Notes: a model not told the origin generated them from the sequence alone. Positions 7,953 through 17,274 are shown, counted from the stretch's first letter. The stretch is DNA of 64,000 nucleotides from Lachnospiraceae bacterium (GCA_028693165.1 JAQUVX010000002.1:154173-218172), one strand, 5' to 3'. Translations and numbers: made by a program.

Positions 7953-9719
7953 TCAGTTGCATTTTCCCGATGCTACCGCATCGCGATTCCACCGGTTCCG
8001 AAGGAAATGTGCTGCCATCTTGGGATTTCTGTCTCTGGTAAAGACTCCCTTTTTATTGCCGTTGACCCGCTTGATATTTTCCGCCGTCGCAAAGTCTGCA
8101 AAATTCCAGACGTGCTCACCGGTAATATAATCCAGCGCGTCAAACACCTCGCCGTATGCTTTCAAAAATGCGGTCTGGTATTCTTCGCTGAACAGCCGCT
8201 CATTCAAGTCATGAAGGCCGGCGATCGTATCGGCGCCGTATTCCCCCAGCATGATCGGCTTGTCCGGGCAGCGCCTGTGAAAGCGCTCCAGCTCATCCTT
8301 TAAAAGTGCCGCCGCCCCCGAAAGATTGCCTTCCGTATCATACCAGCCGCGATACCGGTTGAGTATGAGAACATCGCACAGCTCCGCCACCTTACAGGAT
8401 TCCGGACTGGAGCCCTCATAGGTGACCAGTGTGACCGGGCGGTTCTGCTCATCCAGTTCCTTTACCAGCTCGATCAGCGGCGCAAAATATTCCTTTGCCC
8501 CCTCTTCCTCACTGGCCGGCTCATTGGCTACACTCCACAGGATCACGCACGGATGATTCTTGTCCCGCGCCACCATCTCGCGAAGTACCTGGCGGTGATG
8601 CTCTGCCGTCTTTAACAGCTCCCAGGTTCCGGTCGCAGTGCCGCCCAGCATTCCGGTTGCGCTGAAGTTCGAATGAAGTCCCACCGCCGGTGCCTCATCG
8701 ATGATCAGAATCCCCTCCCGGTCGCAGAGCTGCATCATTTCCTCACAATAAGGATAATGGCTGGTCCGGAAGGAATTGGCGCCGATCCATTTCAGCAGTG
8801 CAATATCCTTCACATTGTAAACCATATCAAAGCCGCGCCCATGAATCGGCGTGTCCTCGTGCTTTCCAAAGCCTTTCAGATAGATCGGCTTTCCGTTCAG
8901 CTGCAAATGGCAGTCCCGGATTCCGACCGTGCGGAAGCCAAACACTTCCTCATAGACATCTTCCGATCCATCTGTCCCGGATAACGTCACCGCCAGCCGG
9001 TACAGCGCCGGGCTGCCCGGCTCCCACAGTCTGACCGCCGCCACCTGGCCGCTTCCCGCTTCTCCGGCTCCGGCAAATACTTCCCGCCCCTCCGGGTCAA
9101 GCAGCGTTACCGCAACCGCACCCTCTCCGGCCGTCTTTACCTTCCAGAAGAATGTTCCCTCCATGTCCCCGTGCACCGTAATGTCCTCAATATAGGAAAC
9201 CGGGGTCGTATACAGGCAGACCGGCCTCATGATTCCGCTGTAATTATAAAAATCAAAATTCGGAAGATTATGTACTTCTTCCTTTTTTCCTGGAAACTGC
9301 TGTGTCACCAGGCGGCCCGCCGGAAGTGTCGTGTGATCCACGATATTATTCACAAGGACGCGAAGTTCGTTTTTTCCAGCCCGTGCCAGCGCGGTAATCT
9401 CGAACTGGAACGGCAGAAATCCTCCCTCATGCGTGCCGAGGCACACCTCATTGACCCAAACCTGGGCCTTATGCGTCACACTTCCGAAGCGGAGCCACAG
9501 ACGCTGCGTGAGCATCTGCGGCGTCACCGTAAAGTCCCGCCGGTACAGCATATCCCCCACATAATCCGCAAACGCTCTTCCCACATAAATGTCGTTGTAG
9601 GAAGAGGGAACCGGCATGGGAATCCAGGGATTCTCCGCTTCTGTTCCCAGAAGCTTAAAATCCCATACCCCATTTAAGTCAAAGGTCATGCGGCTTGTTG
9701 TCATCGCCGGATAGAGCAT
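7953..9719 (-). CDS. uidA: Beta-glucuronidase (GH2)
   Basis: Cytoplasmic glycoside hydrolase family 2 enzyme, 588 residues, that releases glucuronic acid from beta-glucuronides. The domains run in the usual order: sugar-binding jelly roll (about 10-175), immunoglobulin-like domain (175-265), TIM barrel (265-580). The acid/base is Glu400 in WSVANEP and the nucleophile Glu493 in LGEYGADT. The N-x-K signature that reads the C6 carboxylate is present as Asn555 and Lys557 in GNKKGVFTRDR, which separates glucuronidases from beta-galactosidases. The active-site loop after AVGL (349-372) is about five residues shorter than my recollection of the E. coli enzyme. No signal peptide. Its ATG overlaps the stop of the solute-binding-protein gene (TAATG), implying coupled translation with the sugar importer. 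Confidence 0.93.
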   Translation of the reverse strand: MLYPAMTTSRMTFDLNGVWDFKLLGTEAENPWIPMPVPSSYNDIYVGRAFADYVGDMLYRRDFTVTPQMLTQRLWLRFGSVTHKAQVWVNEVCLGTHEGGFLPFQFEITALARAGKNELRVLVNNIVDHTTLPAGRLVTQQFPGKKEEVHNLPNFDFYNYSGIMRPVCLYTTPVSYIEDITVHGDMEGTFFWKVKTAGEGAVAVTLLDPEGREVFAGAGEAGSGQVAAVRLWEPGSPALYRLAVTLSGTDGSEDVYEEVFGFRTVGIRDCHLQLNGKPIYLKGFGKHEDTPIHGRGFDMVYNVKDIALLKWIGANSFRTSHYPYCEEMMQLCDREGILIIDEAPAVGLHSNFSATGMLGGTATGTWELLKTAEHHRQVLREMVARDKNHPCVILWSVANEPASEEEGAKEYFAPLIELVKELDEQNRPVTLVTYEGSSPESCKVAELCDVLILNRYRGWYDTEGNLSGAAALLKDELERFHRRCPDKPIMLGEYGADTIAGLHDLNERLFSEEYQTAFLKAYGEVFDALDYITGEHVWNFADFATAENIKRVNGNKKGVFTRDRNPKMAAHFLRNRWNRDAVASGKCN

Positions 9720-11086
9720 TATTTTCCTCCCTTATCCTTCATCAGCTGGGTTCCTCTGGTCATCATGGAATTCACGGTATTGTCCAGTGAATCTGTACCC
9801 AGCAGGAATTTTGCACATTCCTCCACCATCATCTGGGACATTTCCTTGTTGTAGGTCGGCACGTTCTGATATACATTATCCTTCCATGCCGGGTTGTTCA
9901 TGACCTTTTCGAGCGCTTCCACGTCCACATATTTCGGCTCATCGATCTGCATGTTCATGAACTCCATCTTGTCTGCATTCTTCTCAGCAGAAACGCTGAC
10001 GCCGCGGATCTTCATGCCTTCCGTCGTATAGAAACGGATGAAATCATAGGCTTCCTGCGGATGCTTGGAAGTCTTGCTGATGGAATAGAAATGGGACTCT
10101 GTATAGGTTGTTCCCGCTTCTGCATCCTTCCATGCCGGAATCGGAGCAAAGGTGGTCACAAAATCATGCGGGTATTTCTCCTGGTCATCCAGCTCCGGCA
10201 CGATGAAGTTTCCGATCGGCAGCATCGCAATCTGTCCGTTGAAGAATTTGTCACGATAGTTCATGTTCATGGAGGTCATATCTGCGTAAGGAACCTGGCT
10301 CTTGTCCTCCTGCTCCAGATCATGACGGAACTGCAGCCATTCCTTGTACATCGGATGATCGAAGTTCACCGCACTCAGATCCGCCTTGAACATGGGGTTG
10401 TCCGGGTAATTGGACCACATTCCCATGTAATCGTAGTGATCCCAGGTATGGAAATAGCTTCCGTAGCGTTTGTTCGCGCCATCGCCCTCTGTCAGCTTTT
10501 TGGCATATTCACGGTAATCATCCCAGGTCCAGTCAAGCTCTGGAACCGGCAGACCCGCTGCATCCAGATAGTCCTTGTTCAGCAGGACAAACCAGGATTT
10601 CAAATCGCCTGGAACTCCGTACATCGTTCCGTTGATTCTCTGTACAATGGAGTACGCATCCTCCGGTTTGATCCCTTCCTTCTCAAAATATTCATCCAAT
10701 GGCAGGTACGCACCCGATCCGGCACGCTGTGCATGCTCCGGGAATGCGGAGGTCATCAGAATGTCCATCTCCTCGCCGCCCATGATCATCAGATCGACTT
10801 TTTTGTAATACTCCGTAGCCGTCATATCTCCGTAATAATCAAACGTAATATTGATGTCCGGGTGATCTGCCATATAGGCTGCCGCTACCTTTTCGTTGAG
10901 TTCCTTCTGCGCCGTTAGCCAGGATACGAAGCGAAGATTCACCTTCTCGCCTGCTGCCGCCTGTGTCTGTGCGCCGTCCGCTGCTGCGGTTGTCTCCTTC
11001 GCCGCTCCGCCGCCACACCCGGTCAGTGCCGATGCTGCCAGCACCACTGCCATTGCTGCTGCCATAACGTTGTTTCTTTTTTTCAT
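9719..11086 (-). CDS. Sugar ABC transporter substrate-binding lipoprotein
   Basis: Extracellular solute-binding protein family 1, 455 residues, lipid-anchored on the outer face of the membrane. The N-terminus is a lipoprotein signal peptide (MKKRNNVMAAAMAVVLAAS) with lipobox LTGC, followed by a Gly/Ala/Thr linker. The mature region shows the family pattern (VNLRFVSWLTA, then DYYGDMTATEYYKKVDLMI). It is encoded after the two permeases and overlaps the glucuronidase start, so it very likely captures a glucuronidated or glycosaminoglycan-derived oligosaccharide. No ATPase gene is in this operon; a shared MsmK/MsiK-type ATPase encoded elsewhere is the usual arrangement in Firmicutes. Confidence 0.93.
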   Translation of the reverse strand: MKKRNNVMAAAMAVVLAASALTGCGGGAAKETTAAADGAQTQAAAGEKVNLRFVSWLTAQKELNEKVAAAYMADHPDINITFDYYGDMTATEYYKKVDLMIMGGEEMDILMTSAFPEHAQRAGSGAYLPLDEYFEKEGIKPEDAYSIVQRINGTMYGVPGDLKSWFVLLNKDYLDAAGLPVPELDWTWDDYREYAKKLTEGDGANKRYGSYFHTWDHYDYMGMWSNYPDNPMFKADLSAVNFDHPMYKEWLQFRHDLEQEDKSQVPYADMTSMNMNYRDKFFNGQIAMLPIGNFIVPELDDQEKYPHDFVTTFAPIPAWKDAEAGTTYTESHFYSISKTSKHPQEAYDFIRFYTTEGMKIRGVSVSAEKNADKMEFMNMQIDEPKYVDVEALEKVMNNPAWKDNVYQNVPTYNKEMSQMMVEECAKFLLGTDSLDNTVNSMMTRGTQLMKDKGGK

Positions 11087-11109
11087 TGTAATACCCTCCT
11101 TTTATATGG

Positions 11110-11940
11110 TTATCCTTTTACTGCTCCTGATGCGATTCCGTCAACCACGAACCGCTGACAGAATAAGAATACGATGACTAACGGCAGAATCGCCGATACG
11201 GCGGCTGCCATAATCAGGGAATAGTAGCTTCCCGATTCCGATGCAAACTGCTTCATTCCCAGCTGAATCGTGTACAGATGTCGACTGTTTAAAAATACCA
11301 GCGGAGCCTGATAATCGTTCCAGGTCCAGACGAATTTCAGTGTCGCAAGCGTTGCAAGCGACGGTTTGATCATCGGTAATATAATGTGGAAAAATATGGT
11401 CGGGTGTCCCGCGCCGTCAATCTTTGCTGACTCTGACAGAGATTCCGGTATCGCCATCATCGCCTGTCTCAGCAGGAATACGCCGTATACACTGAACGCC
11501 AGCATCATGATCAGTCCGAAATGCGTGTTATACAGGCCAATGTTTCGCATAATGATGAACTGCGATACGATCGTAACCTGCGGCGGAATCATCATGGTTG
11601 CCAGATACGCCAGGAAGATCTTGTCGCGGCCCGGGAATTTTACTTTGGAAAATCCGTAGGCACCCAGCGCAGACACAAATACCTGAAAGAACGTGGCAAG
11701 GAGCGTCACCTTGATTGAGTTCAGATAATACAGTCCAAAGTTGTATTGTCCGCCCCATACCTCCTTCATGTTTTCCACCAGATTCCATCTCGGCGGAATC
11801 CACTGAATCGGGAAATTGAAGACGTCCGCCTCCACCTTACAGGCCGTGGAGATCATCCACACAAGCGGGAGCAGCATGGTCAGTCCGATTCCCCAGAACA
11901 GGACCGTCAAAATGATCTTTGTAATCTTTTTCTTTTCCAT
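11110..11940 (-). CDS. Sugar ABC transporter permease (MalG type)
   Basis: A 276-residue permease of a carbohydrate (CUT1) importer with about six transmembrane segments. The EAA loop is present as LRQAMMAIPESLSESAKIDGAG, followed by a LPMIKPSLATLA-type segment. The C-terminus FVVDGIASGAVKG is the standard ending of MalG-type subunits. It sits 10 bp after the MalF-type permease and 23 bp before the solute-binding protein. The two permeases and the lipoprotein make up the membrane and capture parts of one importer. Confidence 0.93.
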   Translation of the reverse strand: MEKKKITKIILTVLFWGIGLTMLLPLVWMISTACKVEADVFNFPIQWIPPRWNLVENMKEVWGGQYNFGLYYLNSIKVTLLATFFQVFVSALGAYGFSKVKFPGRDKIFLAYLATMMIPPQVTIVSQFIIMRNIGLYNTHFGLIMMLAFSVYGVFLLRQAMMAIPESLSESAKIDGAGHPTIFFHIILPMIKPSLATLATLKFVWTWNDYQAPLVFLNSRHLYTIQLGMKQFASESGSYYSLIMAAAVSAILPLVIVFLFCQRFVVDGIASGAVKG

Positions 11941-11950
11941 CGGTCTCCTC

Positions 11951-12850
11951 CTATTCCAATGAGAACTTGTCCTGCAGCTTCCACTGAACCAGCGTTACCA
12001 CAAATACCAGTGCAAACAGTGCCCAGGCCAGCGTGTTCGCGTAGCCCATATCAAAATACTCAAATGCGGTGCGGTATACATAATATGCCATAACCGAACT
12101 GGAGCTTCCCGGTCCGCCCTGGGTCAGAACGCTGATCTGATCGAACACCTTGAAGGAGCCGATGATACCCATGATCGTCAGGAAAAACGTGGTCGGCGAG
12201 ATCAGCGGAATCGTGATGGAGAAGAACTGCCGCACGGAAGATGCTCCGTCCACGCGCGCCGCCTCATACACATCCTCCGGAATCCCCTTTAAGCCGGACA
12301 GGAATACAATCGCGTAATACCCCACCTGCTGCCATACATAGATCACCATGATGGACGGCAGGGACCACTTAAAATCAGCAAGCCAGCCTGGCGGATTCTT
12401 GACCCCGATCAGGCGGAGAAACTGGTTGACCGGTCCGTAGCTTGGCTGCAGCATGACCATCCAAACCGCGCAGACCGCAACGACACTGGCGATGTAGGGA
12501 ATGAAGATCATCGTGCGGACCACGCCGCCTCCCCAGATATACTTGTTCATAATGTTCGCCATGACCAGGCCAAGTGCGATCAGCACCGGCACGGTAACCG
12601 CGGTAAAAATAATGTTATTTTTGTACGAGTTGATAAACCAGTCGTCCGTAAACAGTCTGATATAATTGCTCAGTCCGGTAAATTTGATTGCGCCCCAGCC
12701 CTCCATAAAGTTCCACTGCGTGAAGCTCAGGCACAGGGAAATAACGACCGGAATAAAGGTAAATACCAGAAATCCGCACAGACTTGGCAGGATAAATCCC
12801 ATACCGACGAGAAATTCCTTGCTCACTCGTTTCTTTGACTTTTTGTTCAT
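11951..12850 (-). CDS. Sugar ABC transporter permease (MalF/LacF type)
   Basis: A 299-residue permease of the CUT1 class. The opening LVGMGFILPSLCGFLVFTFIP is the family's first membrane segment. The EAA loop reads LKGIPEDVYEAARVDGASSVRQFF, followed by ITIPLISPT. It pairs with the MalG-type subunit encoded 10 bp downstream. It follows the GH3 enzyme gene by 42 bp, so the operon order is regulator, GH3, permeases, binding protein, glucuronidase, phosphatase. Confidence 0.93.
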   Translation of the reverse strand: MNKKSKKRVSKEFLVGMGFILPSLCGFLVFTFIPVVISLCLSFTQWNFMEGWGAIKFTGLSNYIRLFTDDWFINSYKNNIIFTAVTVPVLIALGLVMANIMNKYIWGGGVVRTMIFIPYIASVVAVCAVWMVMLQPSYGPVNQFLRLIGVKNPPGWLADFKWSLPSIMVIYVWQQVGYYAIVFLSGLKGIPEDVYEAARVDGASSVRQFFSITIPLISPTTFFLTIMGIIGSFKVFDQISVLTQGGPGSSSSVMAYYVYRTAFEYFDMGYANTLAWALFALVFVVTLVQWKLQDKFSLE

Positions 12851-12892
12851 CTGCTGCCTCCTTTTTGTAGTTTGTCTTCTACGTTGATCTTG

Positions 12893-14638
12893 TTACAACC
12901 GGGTATCCCAGCGCCCACAGAATACGTTCTCATCGCAGGTTCCCTCAAAAGCTTCTTCGCCTGCTGCTTTCCTGAGCGTCCGGGCAATCACCTCCCTCGT
13001 CGGCGCATAGGCATTGATGAACGTCTTGGCCATCGGCACATCCAGAAGATGATTCGTATAGTTCAGGGATACGAATACCGTCGGAAGCTCCTTCACATAC
13101 CATGGGATTTCCACAGAATGTCCGATCGACCATTCCAGGCGCACATTATTCTGCTGTGCATAGCCCTTCATATTGATAAACACAAACACGCAGTCATAGT
13201 TCTTCTTAAATGCCTCGACCTTGCCGATGACCACGGTCTTTAACTCTTCTTCGATGCCGACGGTCCCCTGTTTCAGTGATACATCATAAAAGCTGTCATG
13301 CATGGTTACCTCATAGCCATAGCGCTCCATCTCCTCCCGCACCAGCTTTTTGGCCGGATCCGGCTTGTTGCCGCGGGAGATCGGCGGGCTGCTGATCACA
13401 TACACATACGCCCGCTTGTGCGTCGCCGGCTTGACCGGCAGATTGTGCTGCGTATCCTTTACCAGCGTAATACTCTTTTTCGCGGCCTCCGCCGCCATCT
13501 CAAGATGCTCTTTGCAGCCGACCACGGAAAGTCCTTCTTTTGGCGGAATCAGTGTTCCGGCTTTCTGCTTTTCGGGGAGCTTTAAAAACGCTTTCAGTCC
13601 CAGAATCCGCGTTACCGCGTCGTCAAGGCGCTCCGGTGTCAGGATTCCAGACCGGTAGCCTTCCAGCATATAGCCAAAATCCTCCTCGATGTCATTGAAA
13701 AACAGGAACATATCGCACCCGGCAGCGATGGCCGTCGGCACCTGAAGGCGGCGCGGCAAAGCGCTGGTCATCCCCGCCATATGGGAGGCATCCGTCAGAA
13801 GCAGGCCATTGAAGCCCAGCTTTCCACGCAGAAGATCCTGTAGAAGCTCCGGTGCCAGTGTGGCCGGGCGGATCTCCTGATCCGTGATACCCGGCTTTAA
13901 CGCTCTGGAATATTCCGGCAGTGCGATGTGCCCCACCATGATGCTCGGAATGCCGCTGTCAATCAGTTCCCGGTACACCCGCCCGAAGCTCTCGTCCCAC
14001 TGGGCACAGGTCATGGTGTTGACCCCCATCACCAGATGCTGATCCAGTTCTTCCACGCCGTCTCCCGGAAAATGCTTGCAGCACACGGCCATATCGCTCT
14101 CCTGCACTCCGCAGATATACGCCTTGCAGTTCTCGATGACCCGCTCCGGATTTCTCCCGTAAGCGCGTGTATTGACGATGGTATTTCTCCAGTTAAACAG
14201 AAGATCGCAGACCGGACCAAAGTCCCAGTTGCAGCCCACTGCTGTTCCTTCCCTCCCGCTCACGTAGCCGGTGTTCCGGGCCGTCGTATCATCCGCCGTC
14301 GCCCCGCACGCCGCAGCCGTGGCAATGTGGGTTCCGTCCGAGCAGGCTCCGCTTCCGCCGTTGTCGCAGTTGCAGGCAATCAGAAGCGGAATCTTGCTGT
14401 GCTCCTGATAGAAGCGATTCTGCTCATAGATCTTTTCCGCCGGTTCATTTTGGTAACGGCAGCCGCCGATCCGGTAATCTTCGATCAGCTTTCTCGCTTC
14501 TTCCCGGTCTTTCTTTCGATCCAGCATGATGAAAAGCTGCCCGATCTTTTCCTCCAGCGACATCCCCACAAGGGTCTGCTCCACCCAGGCAATCTGCTCA
14601 CTGGTCAGGTAAAACGGTTTCTTAGTCAAATCTACCAT
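12893..14638 (-). CDS. Glycoside hydrolase family 3 (beta-N-acetylhexosaminidase type)
   Basis: Cytoplasmic GH3 enzyme of 581 residues, likely removing beta-linked N-acetylglucosamine (NagZ-type) or a related sugar. The catalytic barrel has KHFPGDGVEELDQHL (188-202), where Asp199 and His201 form the Asp-His general acid/base pair of the NagZ group. The usual GHG is GDG here. The nucleophile is Asp283 in LLLTDASHMAGM. A second alpha/beta domain follows from about residue 390 (SITLVKDTQHNLPV). No signal peptide, so it acts on imported oligosaccharides. With the glucuronidase in the same operon, the pair could dismantle GlcA-GlcNAc fragments such as those from hyaluronan. The specificity is inferred, and a beta-glucosidase activity is not excluded. 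Confidence 0.85.
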   Translation of the reverse strand: MVDLTKKPFYLTSEQIAWVEQTLVGMSLEEKIGQLFIMLDRKKDREEARKLIEDYRIGGCRYQNEPAEKIYEQNRFYQEHSKIPLLIACNCDNGGSGACSDGTHIATAAACGATADDTTARNTGYVSGREGTAVGCNWDFGPVCDLLFNWRNTIVNTRAYGRNPERVIENCKAYICGVQESDMAVCCKHFPGDGVEELDQHLVMGVNTMTCAQWDESFGRVYRELIDSGIPSIMVGHIALPEYSRALKPGITDQEIRPATLAPELLQDLLRGKLGFNGLLLTDASHMAGMTSALPRRLQVPTAIAAGCDMFLFFNDIEEDFGYMLEGYRSGILTPERLDDAVTRILGLKAFLKLPEKQKAGTLIPPKEGLSVVGCKEHLEMAAEAAKKSITLVKDTQHNLPVKPATHKRAYVYVISSPPISRGNKPDPAKKLVREEMERYGYEVTMHDSFYDVSLKQGTVGIEEELKTVVIGKVEAFKKNYDCVFVFINMKGYAQQNNVRLEWSIGHSVEIPWYVKELPTVFVSLNYTNHLLDVPMAKTFINAYAPTREVIARTLRKAAGEEAFEGTCDENVFCGRWDTRL

Positions 14639-14650
14639 TCTTTTTCCTCC

Positions 14651-15688
14651 TTATGATGTGTGGATTTTGCAGGAATCCCGCTCAATCAGCTCCGGCTTTA
14701 AAAATACGTGTCCCTCTTCCCTCTTGAGCGAGATTCCGCTCTGCATCCGAATCAGCATTTCGATGGCCCGCTTTACATGCAGGCTGTGGGAGATGGACAC
14801 CGTGGTGAGGCTGATCGTCGGAAGATCCGCATTGATGTTGTCAAAACCGATCAGGGACAATTCCTCCGGGATCGATATATTTCGCTCCACGCACGCCTTA
14901 ATCACGCCGTTTGCCGTCGCATCGCTGGCAGCGATGACCGCCTCCGGCAGCTTCGTTTTCTGTTCCAGAAATTCGCCAAACTGGCGATACCCCCGCTCAA
15001 AACTGCTTTTATACTGCCGCTCCGTCTCAAAGATCCGTCCCGCGACACCAGCCTGCTTCGTCACTCCCTGAAAACTCTCCACGCGCTTTCGGTGCGCCAT
15101 TCTGCGCGCATCATATCCAATAAACAGCATATCCCGAAATCCACATTCGATCAGATACCGCGCCGCGATCTCGCCGCTCTTCGCCTCATCGGTGCATACA
15201 TAGGGAATCGGATTGCCCTCCGGCATCTGGTTTAATGCCACGATCGGTACATACCGCATGAAATGATAGAGATTCTTGGCACTCTGTTCCCCGACCGGGA
15301 AAAACAAAATCCCCTCCACCTGATTACCGATCAGCAGCTTGAAGTAATCCTCCTCCATCTCATAGTTTCGGAAGCTGTTGCAGAAAAGAACCTGATAACC
15401 GAGAAGCTTGGCCTCTCCCGCCGCCAGTTCCATCAGCTTGGCATAAAACGGACTGGTGATATCCGGTATCACAATCCCGATCGTCTGCGTATGCTGCATG
15501 ACCAGTCCCCGCGCCAGGGAGTTCGGCACATAGGCCATGCGCTCGCACACCCCAAGCACATACTCTCTGGTCTCCTCGCTCATCCCCCCCAGACCATTTA
15601 ACGCCCGTGAGACGGTGGCGACCGAAACACCCGCTTCCCTGGCTACATCCTTGATTGTCGTCACTTTGACTCCCTGCTTTGCTTTCAT
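14651..15688 (-). CDS. LacI-family transcriptional regulator of the glucuronidase operon
   Basis: A LacI/GalR repressor of about 345 residues. The helix-turn-helix is at the N-terminus (TTIKDVAREAGVSVATVSRA, then LNG), followed by the hinge helix (YVPNSLARGL) and a periplasmic-binding-protein-like effector domain (IGIVIPDITSPFYAKL... LIGFDNI). An in-frame ATG at 15694 touches the AGAGG ribosome-binding site, so I prefer the ATG six bases later (15688). It is the first gene of the operon. A perfect 12-bp palindrome with a central CG (15710-15721) lies over its probable transcription start, the classical form of a LacI-family operator. It therefore probably represses itself and the whole operon until an imported sugar binds. 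Confidence 0.93.
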   Translation of the reverse strand: MKAKQGVKVTTIKDVAREAGVSVATVSRALNGLGGMSEETREYVLGVCERMAYVPNSLARGLVMQHTQTIGIVIPDITSPFYAKLMELAAGEAKLLGYQVLFCNSFRNYEMEEDYFKLLIGNQVEGILFFPVGEQSAKNLYHFMRYVPIVALNQMPEGNPIPYVCTDEAKSGEIAARYLIECGFRDMLFIGYDARRMAHRKRVESFQGVTKQAGVAGRIFETERQYKSSFERGYRQFGEFLEQKTKLPEAVIAASDATANGVIKACVERNISIPEELSLIGFDNINADLPTISLTTVSISHSLHVKRAIEMLIRMQSGISLKREEGHVFLKPELIERDSCKIHTS

Positions 15689-15709
15689 TTTCATCCTCTC
15701 AAGGGCTTC

Positions 15710-15736
15710 GTAAACGTTTACTATAAACGGATTATA
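15710..15736 (-). promoter_or_regulatory. LacI-type operator overlapping operon promoter
   Basis: The perfect palindrome GTAAACGTTTAC lies at 15710-15721 and a perfect TATAAT (minus strand) at 15731-15736. The palindrome thus covers the expected +1 region, where a bound repressor would block transcription. A CcpA (catabolite repression) site is an alternative, as both share a central CG. No convincing -35 hexamer was found. Confidence 0.7.
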
Positions 15737-15849
15737 ACATATTCATTTTGCACAAACCATCCGCGTAACAAACGATACAAATCGAGTAAACTTGTACATT
15801 TTTCACAATTTAGCAACAATAATTTTGTTAATTTTTTATCTTTTAAGGC

Positions 15850-15887
15850 ACAAAAAGACAGGGATGTTTGACTTTTCCATTCCTGTC
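15850..15887 (-). terminator. Terminator after the PTS-associated DeoR gene
   Basis: A 10-bp stem with one G-U pair (15857-15866 with 15878-15887) is followed on the minus strand by TTTTTGTG. It ends the EIIA-deoR transcript before the lacI promoter region. Confidence 0.8.
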
Positions 15888-15936
15888 TCTCTCTTCGGTA
15901 TCGTTTTGTTTTATTCCAGTCGGGTTTGTTCCTGTT

Positions 15937-16698
15937 CTAAAAATCTCCTCTTTTAACCTGATAAACTAAAATCCCTTTTTTTCGAATCTGCTCCAGCGCC
16001 TCCTCCGGTGCCTTTTCATCCGTGATCAGCATCTTCACCTTCTCGATCGGACTGCTGATAAAGCTGCTCTTTTTGCCGATCTTCGTATGGTCTGCAAGGA
16101 CGTATACCCCCTGCGTCGCATGATCGAACATCAGCTCATTGATGCTGACCTCGTGAAACAGCTCCGTCGTCACCCCCTTGTCCGCGCAGATTCCGGAACA
16201 GCCCAGAAACGCTTTCTTTGCATAGATCGGCTGTAGATTTCGAAGTGCAAACTCCCCGACCATCGCATTTTTCGGATGTCGAAGCTCTCCGCCTGTAAGC
16301 ACCACGCTGATGCTCTGGGAATAGTTGCAGCTGATTGCCTTTCCATTGTTGGTAATGATCGTGATGTTGCTGCCCTGGATATATTCCAGCATCTGTAGTG
16401 CATTGCGGCTGGTATTGATGAACAGACTGTCATTGGGATGCACCAGCGTCGCCGCATACTGTGCGATCAGCTTCCGGTAAATCTGAACATCATCTTCCCG
16501 CTCCTCTGACGCGACGGCCCCGCCGTAAACACGCTTTAGCTTCTTTTTATCTTCGAGGAACTGAAGATCCCTGCGAACGGTAATCAACGATACGTTCAGC
16601 CTGTTTGCCAGGTCTTCCACCCGCACTTCCGGATTGGTCCGCAGAATTTCCAGAATTTCCTTTCTTCGGTTATCTACATAGATCCGTTCTCTTTTCAT
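15937..16698 (-). CDS. DeoR-family transcriptional regulator (PTS locus)
   Basis: A 253-residue DeoR-type sugar regulator. The N-terminal winged helix-turn-helix reads EILEILRTNPEVRVEDLANRL then NVSLITVRRDLQFLEDKK, the family signature. The C-terminal sugar-phosphate sensor domain has NTSRNALQMLEYI, ITNNGKAISC and HTKIGKKS. DeoR proteins usually sense a phosphorylated sugar, which fits the PTS genes around it. It follows the EIIA gene by 12 bp, in one transcript from the promoter at 17303-17331. Two 13-bp repeats around that promoter are candidate binding sites, suggesting autoregulation. A strong terminator follows. Confidence 0.92.
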   Translation of the reverse strand: MKRERIYVDNRRKEILEILRTNPEVRVEDLANRLNVSLITVRRDLQFLEDKKKLKRVYGGAVASEEREDDVQIYRKLIAQYAATLVHPNDSLFINTSRNALQMLEYIQGSNITIITNNGKAISCNYSQSISVVLTGGELRHPKNAMVGEFALRNLQPIYAKKAFLGCSGICADKGVTTELFHEVSINELMFDHATQGVYVLADHTKIGKKSSFISSPIEKVKMLITDEKAPEEALEQIRKKGILVYQVKRGDF

Positions 16699-16710
16699 GT
16701 CTGCACCTCA

Positions 16711-17169
16711 TCAATGATCCAGGCAGGTCTCCTGAATACGCAAAAGATCTTCCGGTCCGTCTGCTTCCATAAGTTTTTCCACCACAGCTTCATTCATCAG
16801 CACCTCGGAAAGCTTCATCATGTTCTCCAGATGCTGATCGGAATCACAGGAAGCCAGGGTAAAGAACAGCTTTGCATTCTTCTCCGGATTGCCCTCCTCG
16901 AAACTGACCGGCTCGTCCAACTTCATAAAGCTGATCGTCGTCCTGTGGACTCCATGGGCTCCCTCCTGACAGTGCGGCATCGCCACATCCGGCATGATCA
17001 CGATATAGGGTCCGAACTTCTCAATACTCGCTATGATCTGTTCCTTGTAATCTGCTTCCACCGAGCCGTCTGCCTCCAGCGGTTCGCAGCACATGCGGAT
17101 CGCATCCCGCCAGTCCGTGGCTTTTTTTGCAAATTTATAATGATTTAACTGTACGAACTCTCGCAACAT
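16711..17169 (-). CDS. PTS EIIA component (fructose/mannitol-type domain)
   Basis: A 152-residue cytoplasmic phosphocarrier of the PTS_EIIA type 2 fold. The phosphorylated histidine is His66 in MPDVAMPHCQEGA. The start at 17169 follows AAGAGGAC; a longer in-frame opening would add 22 unconserved residues. It is the only EIIA gene in the 15.9-26.4 kb locus. It probably feeds phosphate to both IIB proteins encoded upstream (20405-20695 and 23881-24192). It is separated from the sulfotransferase gene by a terminator and has its own promoter, so its expression can be set independently. Confidence 0.9.
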   Translation of the reverse strand: MLREFVQLNHYKFAKKATDWRDAIRMCCEPLEADGSVEADYKEQIIASIEKFGPYIVIMPDVAMPHCQEGAHGVHRTTISFMKLDEPVSFEEGNPEKNAKLFFTLASCDSDQHLENMMKLSEVLMNEAVVEKLMEADGPEDLLRIQETCLDH

Positions 17170-17274
17170 AACATCGTCCTCTTTTCTTCTTCCGCATCCC
17201 GTATCGCTACGGTTCCCGGTTTTCACCAAACTCACTCGCTTCGCTTATCTGGATTTTCTTTTTATGATTGTATT

